64,000 bases of DNA. Source: Gigantopelta aegis (taxonomy: Eukaryota; Mollusca; Gastropoda; Neomphalida; Peltospiridae). Below the pieces are notes generated by a model. The model worked only from the letters and a program-made list of their open reading frames with translations. It ran no database searches and had not been told where the DNA came from. The stretch spans positions 67,272,001 to 67,336,000 of the forward strand of contig NC_054702.1 of the NCBI RefSeq assembly GCF_016097555.1, read 5' to 3'. Made by a program: the position numbers and the translations under genes. This document shows positions 48,976 to 61,200 of this stretch, piece after piece; within the stretch, counting starts at the first letter, position 1, and each line of letters starts with the position of its first letter.

Positions 48976-51009
48976 TATGATACATTTATCAACCACCTAC
49001 AAAAAATTATTGCAAACAAATGCAACATTTAATATTGTTATCTTTTAGTTGGTGAAGTATTTCTTGGTAGAAATGGATATTCTTCGATTCTGACGAGAAT
49101 TTTGTTTTAAAAGGGACTGTCCCTGAGTATGCAACCATTATAAAACTTTTTTAAATAATAGATTCTTTTTAAAGACTAATATTACATATTAAATAAATTA
49201 TCTTGATTAAAATACCAGTGTCTGTATATCCAATGTGTTTGTGGTCATGTGCTAATGTTCGCAGAAGCTATTTTTCATTTCACTTTATACAAAATAGTTT
49301 TTCATATGTATGAGTTTATTGTGAGGTAAAATTAATTTTGGGCGACTACAAACATGACAACAGCAGACACCTTGTTTCTACACACACTGATATTAAAAAA
49401 AAGGAAAATATATTTAATATTATATGTAATTTTAGTCACCAAAATGGCTCTGTTAGTAGGAAACGTCTTCAAATGGAAGCAGACTTGGGCCTAAATTATT
49501 TTAAAATTAAAAAATTAATCATTGTCAACTAGTGTCTTTCATCAACTTTTGTGACATTTGTATCAGCTACTTGTTACAGGAAAATGTTTTGACTTAATAA
49601 CAAATTAATTACTTTATTTTGGCAAAGACTTGACATCTTTGAATAAGTAATCCCTTCTATATTGTGTCTAATCGTAGAAATTCTCCATATCTTTGTATTC
49701 ATATTGATTCTGAGAAATACCACCACCTTTGACAATAAATATACAGTAACATAAGCATTTCAATACAATGTCATTGTCAAGACACTATCTCCCAATATTT
49801 CTATCAATAAATATTTTGCTTTTAACAACAGCTTTCCTCCACCTATAACTGAAATTTGGTAAAAATTAAAATAAATTTAAAAACATAATAACCAGTCCAC
49901 CAATAGGAAGTAGAAGACATTCCTGAAGATTGCAAAATATTAATAATTCAGTTCCTCAAAAAAAAAAAAAGTATATAAAGAACAGCTCAAACAGACATTA
50001 AAATGTGGAAATAAACAGTTGGTCCACAAAATAAAAAAAATGAACAGCCATTGATAATTGCCACTAATCAACTAAAAATAAAAACCCTGAAACCAAAATA
50101 AACTTGGGATACATAATTTGTATGATCATTTACGGATGGGTCTTTTTCTAATTTATTCACAATTTTTAGAATCATTTATCAATTTAAACTGGATTTTTCA
50201 AAAAGTTTGTGATTTATCACAATCTACACTTCTGTGATAAAATATAACAAAATCATAACTTTGAACAACGTGGGAAGGCGGACATCTTAGGTGGAACAGG
50301 CCACTAATAACTGCAAGCTTTTGAGTTAACCATTTCTGTTTTTACCCAGGCAATTTTACATAACCCTGTTGACTCAGTATTGTGCGTTCATTTCTTATAA
50401 ATAAATACAATTGAAAACCATCTCATTGGTACAGCTATAGTAAATGATGTCAAAGAATGTCACAGCTGATGATACATTTTTATATTGGTACTTTGTATTA
50501 TTGTTATTGTTAACAAATCAAAAAAAGAAGAAGAAAGAATTCAAATTAAAATATGATGTTGTTCTGCTTTTATTAACAAGTATGTTGATAAGAATTGTCA
50601 GTTATTTCTTTTAAGATCATCGGGGTATGAACAAAAAACATGGATTTTTTTTTACATTTATGTGAACAGCTTCGTTGATTCACATAGTTTTTGTTTGTTG
50701 TTCATACTACAATGGACGAAACAACAAACAATATCCTTAAATGAATGGCAGCAAAAAATATTTATAGCAAAAATATCCTACATCAAAACATAGACTAAAT
50801 ATGCCAATGGTGCAATGTGATAGTTAAATTGTATTGTATTTCCTTTATCTGTGGAAATCAAGAGCATTGATATATGTAGCAAGTGTTTATCACAATTCAG
50901 CTTTTCCCGTATGAATTTTAAAATGCTTTTTTAAATTAACGTGAAAGACCCATAAAATTTGTCCTATAGACTAGCAACATATCATGAAGTCTTATGTGTG
51001 TGGACCCAT

Positions 51010-51650
51010 GTATTGTTAACAGTAGTCAAGAATCTAGAAGAGATTGTTAACAGTACTCGAGGATCTAGAAGCGATTGTTAACAGTAGTCGAGGATCTAGA
51101 AGAGATTGTTAACAGTACTCGAGGATCTAGAAGAGATTGTTAACAGTAGTCGAGGATCTAGAAGAGATTGTTAGTCAGGTAGTTCGTACTCGGATCTAGA
51201 AGAGATTGTTAACAGTATCTAGAAGCGATTGTTAACAGAGTCGAGGATCTAGAAGAGATTTAGTCGAGGATCTAGCAAGCGATTCAACAGTATTTGTCGA
51301 GGATCTAGGACATTGTAGTCGAGGTCGAGGATCTAGAAGAGATTGTTAACAGTAGTCGAGGAGAAATCTAGAAGAGATTGTTAACAGTAGTCGAGGATCG
51401 AAGCGATTGTTAACTAGTCGAATAGAAGCGATTGTTAACAGTATAGTCAGGATCTAGGACAGCGATTGTTTGATGTAACAGTAGTCGAGGATCTAGAAGC
51501 GATTGTTAACAGTAGTCGAAATCTAGAAACGATTGTTAACAGTAGTCGAAGGATCTAGAAGCGATTGTTAACAGTGCTGAACCATAGTCGAGGATCTAGA
51601 AGAGATTGTACAGTAAAAATTAGTCGAGGCTAGGAAGAGATTGTTAAAAC
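51010..51650. repeat. Irregular array of a roughly 30-bp unit
   Basis: Unit agtcgaggatctagaagaga plus ttgttaacagt, about 20 copies. Regular for the first five, then with deletions, insertions and partial units scattered through it. The disorder may be biological decay or consensus error in a hard-to-read repeat. Confidence 0.85.
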
Positions 51651-52219
51651 AAAACACAGGTTGAGTTTGGGCTGGTGTCCACTTGTTTAATCACACACAA
51701 TGCATGTACGTCAAAAGGACAATTTTATAAATCAAACTGTCATCAGTACCCATGAACTTCTTTACTCTTTTATCAAATGAATACATATAATTAACTACTG
51801 AAGTTAAATTCAAGTGTTCTTACTTATTAACATGGAATAAATACATCACTTTATATGCATTTTAAGTAATAATAAGTTCATTGTAAACTGCTAATCACGA
51901 AGTAATATAGTTGTAAATAAAAAGGTATTTGACAAAATGAAACTTGTTTCTTTTCATTACAGAATATTCATATGTTAAATCTTTTATCATTTCTGACAAA
52001 ATAGGTTTAAAAATATTACCAAAACAAATAATGACACCAAAGTTTATTTTACGTATATGTACACATTACTATATTATTATAATTATGTAATTGTCACCAT
52101 TAATATTACATCCCAAGAGCCTAGTAAGATGGCAAACCTGTATCCACTTCCTTTATTATTTAAGCACTGAAAATGTTATTCAATTAAAGACCATGTATTA
52201 GTCTACAGAACTGACTCAC

Positions 52220-55200
52220 CAAACACGTGGAATGGAATTTCTTCTTGCATGTTTTGCACATGAGTTTTGGAAGCTGGAAGTTTGTGCCGTGGAGGACGGA
52301 GTAGCAGATCATACAGTCGTCAACTCCCTCAAACCTCTTGTCAATGTTGTTCTTCCACAGCTTGACACCTTCCAGGATTGTCCCATTCTGAAACAAAACA
52401 CAGACATATTATACAGCTCATCAGTGTGGTAGTAATTGGTTATCCTTAGCATTTTGGAATCATTTGTCACTTGTCACTTATTCAACAACCAGTCCAACTG
52501 ACAGACTTAGGGTTAGTTAATCTTTGGAAACTGTTTATCATAGCTTCTGATTTAAAAAACACCCCCAACAAACCTTGATCTAGATTATATAACAACAGAA
52601 ATACATGGCCACCATAAAGGCTATTTGATATAAATTATAGGCAACAAAGTATCTATTATGTGCCCTTCTGGGGAAAAAAACCCCTACATCGCTGCATTTA
52701 ATACACCAGTAATGGAGCACTGGATGAAATGTGAAATAATCCAATGAGTTCAAAGGAAACTGATCTATCAACCCACAACACTGCCACTAAGATCGGACAC
52801 CCCCCAAACACTCCACATATTATTCTAATTAAACTGAGCCAGGCCCCGTGCTTATAAACCTTAAAGTCTAGACTTTAATAAAGTCCAGACTTCAACGTCA
52901 TAGCAATGCCATTCAAATAGCATTACGTTAAAGTCTGGACTTTATTAAAGTCTAGATTTTAAGTTTTATAAGCACAGGCCCAGATCCTGCCCACCCCCAT
53001 ATAATTCTAATTATTACACCAAACTAACTTTTACAGCTTTTTGAATACTGTAAATCATGAAATTAATGCGAGCAAGTAATTAATGCGAAAAATGCGGCGA
53101 ACACATCGACGCAATAATAACTTGACGCATTTTGTTTAGTCTCATTCCCAATACAAAAAAGTTCATTTTGCGATGTGAGTATTTTTCAAATTTTCTTAAA
53201 CTTCTGGATTACTGTATACATTTAAACTGTTTTGAACATTTGTAAAATTATCATCAACAAATTTTATTACTAAATATATTCCTTTAAAAATGAAACAGTA
53301 GAAAATTATATAACCGCAACCAACAATCCGTGCATATTTCTTCAAACCATTTGGCTCGACTCTATACATGGCATTTTAAGTTAGACTGGTCGCAAGTTGT
53401 CACTGTTGCAATATATCGCATTTGTTAACGTCTATTCCTGTGCTGCGCATCAAGTGTATAAAATCAGTCTAAAACATTTTGTTAGAATAATACGTCTGCG
53501 TTCGCGTGAAATATTGTGCCCTGCAAAAGCGACCCGTTTACCTTTTATTCCTACTGGTGGATTAATTAGAAGCAATCACCACACAAAAGTGTGAGGCATA
53601 CCCTTAACAATAAGGTGTAGTTATACTAATTACACTACTTTAAGTAATTAGGGCTTCCTGGTCGACCCACCATGCGATTAGCTTCAGATTATGTAGTAGC
53701 TGTCAAAACAACTACTGACTTCTTTTAACATGAACGATGAAGCCCAAACAATATAATAAGAACACAACTGTGGTTTTTATGTGATGTGGACTTTTGCCCG
53801 ACGCATTAATAAAAATACGCATTTTTGTTCACTCATGTACGGACGCAATAATATCATGACGCATTAATTTCATGATTTACAGTAAGTTAATATTATAGTA
53901 ATTTAGTTATAATTTCTTGTCAGATTATGATCTTATTTTGAACCTTCAGGCAAGAAACATGTAACAACATATATTTCAATATATAAAGCAGGAGCAGCAC
54001 AGTGTAAAAAAATTGTGGTATGGTTTGAGGTTGCCACTCTCCTTTCAAATCAACCTGTGACGGAAATTTTCACAGATACAACAAATATGGCTCGAGTCTA
54101 CCCCTTATTGATATGTTGTAGGGGAGGGCTAGAGGTGACTTGAGCTACAACAAATATAACCCACAAAATAAAAAAAAGTGGAATGGCCATGCTATACCTC
54201 TTTAAAAAGTGGTATGGCCATGGTCATACCGTCTGCATCATATCATTCCCGTGTACAAACCTGATGCTGCAGAAATATGTTGAGATGTAGAAGCCACTTG
54301 TCCCACTGTGCCTGTGACACGCCCACTCTCTTGTTACTGATAACAGATATGTTGCCTAGTGGGTAGTTTTCAGGCAGAGAGATCACAACTTCTATTGTCA
54401 CCTCAGCCATTACATATCTTGCAACAACTTCTCTTGTCGATGGCCGTCCTTTGATCTGGAATAAAGATTTTAAGAGGTGCAATTTTTAAACAGCAAGCAA
54501 ACAAACAGTATATGACACTTTTTAAAAACTATATATATTCAAGATGTGCCAATTTCACAATTTTTGCATTAAAAAACCCGTCTCTTGCTTCTGAGTAATC
54601 TAAAACATCTAGCTTTTTCAAAATTTGCTTCACAGTGCGCCCATTCTTTGATTGGGATTTCTCCCATCCCAACCAGTGCTCCACAACTGATCAAAGGCTG
54701 TGGTATGTGCTGTCCTGTCTGACGGAAAGTGCATGCGCTGCTAATGAAAACATATCAGGTTTTCTCTGAGACAATATGTTTGAATTATTAAATGCCAATA
54801 AACCATGTGCTCTAGTGGTGTTATTAAACAAAACAAACTTTTTAAACTTTATTATTTGTCATAAAAAATTCCCTCAATTGTCCTGGTTATTTCTAAGCAA
54901 ATGTAAATGGTACAAAATATATCTATAAATGTGGCATGCATGGTATATTTATGGCAATAAACCCAAATTTAAATCATTATCAGTAAAATCATAACAAGTT
55001 AGTGGAACAAATAATTCAACATAAACACTGCTAAGTATTTTAACTTTTCTGAAAGTTATTTACAATTATTAAAGTGGCTCTTTATATCTACAATTCCAGG
55101 TTTTACCACATCAGAAGAGACTTCAACATGCTACATAAGATAATGAAGAGACAAAACTCACTGTGATTCCATCAAGGTTGCTGTCTGTAACTTGCACAGA

Positions 55201-58200
55201 AGAAATTTCTGAAGAGCTCAGCAATGGACTTACATGGGTCTTTGTGAATCTGCAATTACAAACACAAACAAATGTTACTCATAAAACTCAGGCAATGTTA
55301 CAAAAATCTCTTCAATATTATGCTCTATGGATTTAGAAAGCCTCCCCTTAAAAACCAATTGTAACATATCAAGGATTAATTCAATAATCTTAGGGGCGGG
55401 ACTAGCCCAGTGGTAAAGTGCTCGCTTGATGCACAGTCGGTAAGGGATCGATCCCTGTCGGTGGGCCCATTGGGCTATTTATTGTTCCAGCCAGTGCACC
55501 ACTACTGGTATATCAAATATATCAAAGGCCGTGGTATGTGCTATCCTGCCTGTGTGATGGTGCATATAAAAGATCCCTTGCTGTTAATCAAAAAGAGTAG
55601 CCCATGATGTGGTTACAGTGGGTTTCCTCTCTCAATATCTGTGTGGTCCTTAACCATATGTCCGACGCCATATAACTGTAAATAAAATGTGTCCAGTGCG
55701 TCATTAAATAAAACATTTCCTTCCTTCCTTCCTTCAATAATCTTAGTTAATCGACTGAAACATTCAGATTGTAGTTGCCATTTTATAAATGTACACAGAA
55801 TCTCATACAAAAGGTCTACCACTGAGGAACATTTACCTCTGTTAATACAAGATTACAACTGAATAAATGTACCTACTTGTCAATATAAAGTGATGTTTTT
55901 CTGTCCTGGTCGATCCACCACTGTCGGACAAGGGCTGGTAAAGTTTCCAGACTCTGGCGGTAAACCATACACACCAAGCGCTGAATATCATTGCTCGAAG
56001 GCTGGTCTAAAAAAAAAAAGAAAGACTTACAGGTCAACATTTTAAATAAAAGTCTAAACGAGATATTTGTAATTCTCCACTAGTGAATGGTGGTTTTGAT
56101 AGCAACTCGACAAACTGTTTCTTGTTTTTCAATAATATAAACACATTTTAATTATAGCATATTTACAGAACGTGAGTGAAAATTCTTGGCAAGAAATGAT
56201 TCGCAATGTTATAATAGTGAAAACAATATTTTGACCCAGTACCATGAAGGACCAACTGGAGGTCATCTAGGGTGGACCAAAACCACAGCTAAAGTCAGAC
56301 GTTTTTTCTAAGAGACTGGTGTTCATCCTGAAACCAGTGTGCAAAAAGGAAAACCTGTGGAAGGAAGATACGAGCACCCATACTGTACACAAATTAGCTA
56401 TAAAACATTTGAGACAGAATTTACAATGGCAAAAATGACTATACGACACACATCTAAACTTCTGTGAATTTAGGGGGGAATCGAGATGATGCAGTAGGAA
56501 ATCTTCAAATGACGTCATGCTAAAAATGTCAGCCTAAATCTGCTGTATCACGTGATGTTGGGAGCTATAAAACAAGAAGCACCTTGTGTTAAGCCTCATT
56601 TGGCTGGAAACGTCTCGAAAGAAACAAACAACATGAGCAACATCCTAGGTCTTAAATTTCGTTGTCCGGATTGTGACTATATCACCAAATGAGCATGAGA
56701 CTTACAACAGAGGCATGCCGCTACTGTGCATACACATGATGATCACATATCGAGGTGCAGTCCCGACATCAGAAGGGAAGTGACACGCAGGGGACGAAGC
56801 TGTTCACCATATCAGAGGACCCATTCATCAAACAAATGCCAATCCCGGGAACTGATCACCAAGAAGTCAGGCCTGATCTCCTAGAGTCCGGAATCGATCA
56901 CCAAGAAGTCAGATCCAATCTCCTAGAGCCCGGAATCGATCACCAAGAAGTCAGACCCGATCTCATACAGTCTGGAATCGATCACCAGGAAGTCAGACCC
57001 AATATCCTGAGAGTCTGGAATCGATCACCAAGAAGTGAGATCCGATCTCCTAGAGTCCAGAACCGATCACCAAGAAGTCAGACCCGATCCCCTAGAGACC
57101 GGAACCGATCACCCAAGAGACGAACTCCCCCACGAGCAGGGATCAGATCACTGAGAAGCCAGTATAGGTCGCAGAGGGAACGGGATCCAAGTCATTGCAG
57201 ACAGCCCCACCCCAGTTTTCGACCTGCCAATTAAAACCTCTACAGGAACGTCAGAGAGTGATAGGTGCTCTGTGGACTTGTAACGGTTTCCCACAGAACA
57301 GAAATTGATTGAAGGGGGTTACTCCCCCACCTATATACAACTGGGAGACACAAAGACACAAGCTACTTTCACAACCATTGTCGACCAGGGCAACACATAA
57401 AAGCTCATACTGCTCGAAGTACCTGAAAATGTTACAAAGTGGACCGGCCCTTGATGTGAGAAAAGGCAACGCAGATGGGTGGAGAGCCTAGGGAGGTCAA
57501 GGTCACGGTAACAAAGATGTGGGTGGAGAAAGACTGTAACCTACCCGGTTACCACTGAACTCTGTGAACTGTTTTTAATTAATATTGAACTATCATTGAA
57601 AATAAAATAATAATAACAATAAATAACCAAATTTAATTTTTTTTTTTTTTTTTAAATAATAATAATGTTAACCATTCCTTGTTCTCTTTGTCTTTATTAT
57701 TATTATTGACTTTTATTAAACATTTTATATATTTGTTTTTAGATGGGTTAAGAATGTTTAACTTATAAGTAATGTTTTTAGGCAAACAAAAATTATCGTC
57801 TTGGGATGATACATCAAGAAGAGCGGGGGAAGTGAACCGGACCTATGTCCATAATTTTATCAAATACAATGCAGTATTATTGTAAATGTTTTATTTACAA
57901 CATAACACAGCAGAAATAGTTATTACGCTAATTTACAATAGGCTGCAAATAAATCAATTCTGTCAGGTTTCAGAATGAACTTAATATATATATATATAAT
58001 TGTAATATTCTGGAAGTGAAGAAATAATTATTAAGAAACAAAAAATTATTCTATAATAATAATTATGCTTCAGTGAATATTTGCAACCTATTTCTGGGTT
58101 TATTGTTGTGGGCTGGGTATGATGAAGATACCCAGAGAATGCCGTCATGTACACAGACAGGTAGGCAGTCAGTCATGTGGTACACTTCCACCCGTATATA

Positions 58201-61200
58201 ACAGGGTATATATAGAGGATACTCCTCTTGTGTCTTGTGATATCATAATTTATCAGCATGAGTGCTGATAAATTATGATATCACAAGACATGAGGGGGGT
58301 ATTCTTTTTATCATCCATTATTTTTCTTTTCATTTGCGACAATTGTAAACAGTATCAGTAATGTGGGTTGAATGTCACTATATTTGGCAGTGGTAGACTC
58401 GTTAACTAGCAGAACAACAGTGGCATGACATCACTAATGATAGGTTTAGCGCTGAAACATACACAGTGACATAACAAAAAGAAGCTATATCTCCTAGGAG
58501 AATATCGAAGGAGATATCGCAAATGATTGTGCCAGTGATATCTCGCCTTCAATGGATTATAAAAATACATATGATGAAATGTCACTCCATTACTCACCTG
58601 ACGCCACTAAGTCTTCAGTCGATTCAAAGTACACACTTTGTGGCTTGTCCGATATTAACCTGAACAGGTGATCAAGCAGACGAGGCACTAATTGTATTTT
58701 CTTGAAGTATACAGCATACTGTGCTCTTAGCTGGATACAGAAAAAAAAAGGAAAGAAAAAAAAGGGATATATTATAAGGAAAAGAGGTCACTGTAGCATA
58801 AAGCTTAATATGTTGACTCACCATTAAGCACAAACACACATGAAATGAACTATAACCAATTTACATTTAGCAATCCGAGTCGTATAATAATAATCAAAAT
58901 ATAAAATGGAAAAAAAAAGGATTATTTTTATCAGAACATTTAGCATTATAATAATTTAACACATCAATAATACAGAATTTGAGCTGATGCATGCAGAGTA
59001 TGAATTTAAGATACAGTGAAACTCCTCTAAACCGGACACCAGTTTACAGAGGTTCTCTTCTGCACATATATTTAAAAAAGGACCATGAAAAACGTCTGGT
59101 TTTGAGGGAATTCCGGTTTTGAGAGGTTTCACTGTATAAAGTCAATTGTGGTCTATAAGGGTATGCAGTTTGTTTGGCATTAAGCATAAATCTACTCTCA
59201 TTATTTGTATAAGCATAATATTACTATTTTTCAATGACATATCATAGTTAGACAGTTATAATTAACTTTGCTTTAACCTTGACATTGTAAATTGTGATCA
59301 TGGATCATATAAAAAAGAAAAAAAAAGATAAAGCTATATACAAAATTTCAGGTTAATATCTCAAGACCTTCTGAAAAAAAATCTGGAAAACATGTGGGTC
59401 AGACGGATGAACAGACAGACAGACAGAAAGGACAGAGATGAAACCTATAGTCCCTTCCGGTTGGACCGGTAGGGGACTAAAAATCAAAATAAACTTTGCT
59501 TTAGTGGATCATTGTAGAGTGTACCTCTGGTGATGAGCTTTTGAAGAATCGGAGCAGTAACCTCCACGCTAGAAGATATCCCAGCGTGTATTGAAACTCG
59601 TCCGTCTTCGGCTCCAACAAAACACAGTCCTGTACCCCAACGTCGGCCAACACAATGTCCAGCGCAGCGTCCCCATCTTCTATCACTTTCATGATGCAAG
59701 ACGGTGGGCATCTGTGGAGAAAAATGATTTTAAATCAATGGGAAAGGGTTTGAATATGAATTTAACTTCAAATCAGTGCTATGTTTTTAAAACTAACTTT
59801 AAAAGATCAATGTGTGTGTTAATTAGCAGACTTGGTTGAAGTACATTAATTTTAGATCTATTAATTTAAAGGGAATTTTTCCATTTCAACATCACAGACT
59901 CTTGATTTACTCTATTGTAACTATATCCAAATATGTTACACGATTTATTTTAATCTGACACTTTTGTCAAGTGAGATATACCTACAAAGAACTAAACTAA
60001 TCTTTTTGCCAGTAAACTATATTTGATCAACTTTTGGAAGGAAGGAAATGTTTTATTTAATGATGCACTCAACACATTTTATTTATGGTTATATGGTGTC
60101 AGGTTACGGACAACACAGATTTAGAGAGGAAACCCGCTGTCACCATTTCATAGGCTACTCTTTTCGATTAGCTGCAAGGGATCTTTTATATGCACCATCC
60201 CACAGACAGGATAGTACATACCACAGCCTTTGTTATACCAGTTGTGGTGCACTGGCAGGAACGAGAAATAGCCCAATGAGGGATTGATCCTAAATCGACT
60301 ATGCATCAAACGAGCCAACTATTGGAACCAGACAGTATTTTACCGTGACACTTCCTCTTTTGTTTCTGGTTCAAAGTCATCTTTGTACTCTTGTTCATAC
60401 TGAGGTAGCTCAGACATTATGCTGTAATAAACAGAGTACGAAAAAATTATACATCGTTAAGTGGGTTGAAATATTTATAATAAGAGAGTATTAAGAGAAT
60501 TATCTCCCAAGCACACAGATGATTCATTTTCTATCTTAAAAAAGATTATTGATAATATTAAACATTATATCTGCATGTGTTACTGTAAATTTATAAGCTT
60601 TTCAAATACTTTCATAACTAAAAGAATGGTCTAAATATTTATTTCAAATTGTCTTAAAATATATATGTAGAATTATCTCAAATAACAAAAACGAAAGGAA
60701 AAATTACCTATTAAGTATCCAAAATGATGTGACCTGCACAGATTTATCAGCAAACAATAACATTGGACCAAAATGGTTAATCAAGGTTTGAAGAGTATCT
60801 GGCAAGGGAGATGATTCTCCGGCAATGAAGTACGGGGACAGCTGGTGGCCAAGAATCTGTTGTTTTGGACAGTGAGATACGGCCAACCCCACAGAACACA
60901 GCCACACCGACTCCAGACCTGCTGCTGCTGAATGCTTGTATGCTCCTGTATGAGAAAATAACATTTTAAAGATATATAGAAATAACACTAGAATAATTCC
61001 TTTAAAACATGATCAAAATCTGCCAATTTAGAAAACTGCTATGATGAATGGTTAAGGTTAAATATTTTGTATGAGTGTTAAACAATCAGGGCTGAAGAAA
61101 GGCTGCCCACTCGCCAAATGCGAGTAAAAATTCTTACTGTAAATTTAAAAAATGCAACTACCAGCCCGACAGTCTATTTATCTTTTTGATCTTGTTTGAC

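Larger units (their letters stand above)
43804..52219. other. TIMM13-LTN1 convergent interval
   Basis: TIMM13 3' UTR up to about 45.04 kb, then SINEs (45303, 45676, 48674), the 49-bp minisatellite, a MITE relic (49112) and the scrambled 30-bp array (51010). The LTN1 3' end must lie here, but the final RING exon was not found. The stretch 47.9-50.9 kb is AT-rich and shows nothing else I can support. Confidence 0.6.

Noticed and set aside
50260-50380. Minus-strand KWLTQ... followed by a C-P-P motif, considered as the missing LTN1 last exon.
   Set aside because: Spacing and the second cysteine do not match the Listerin RING end, and a stop or frame change would be needed to fit.
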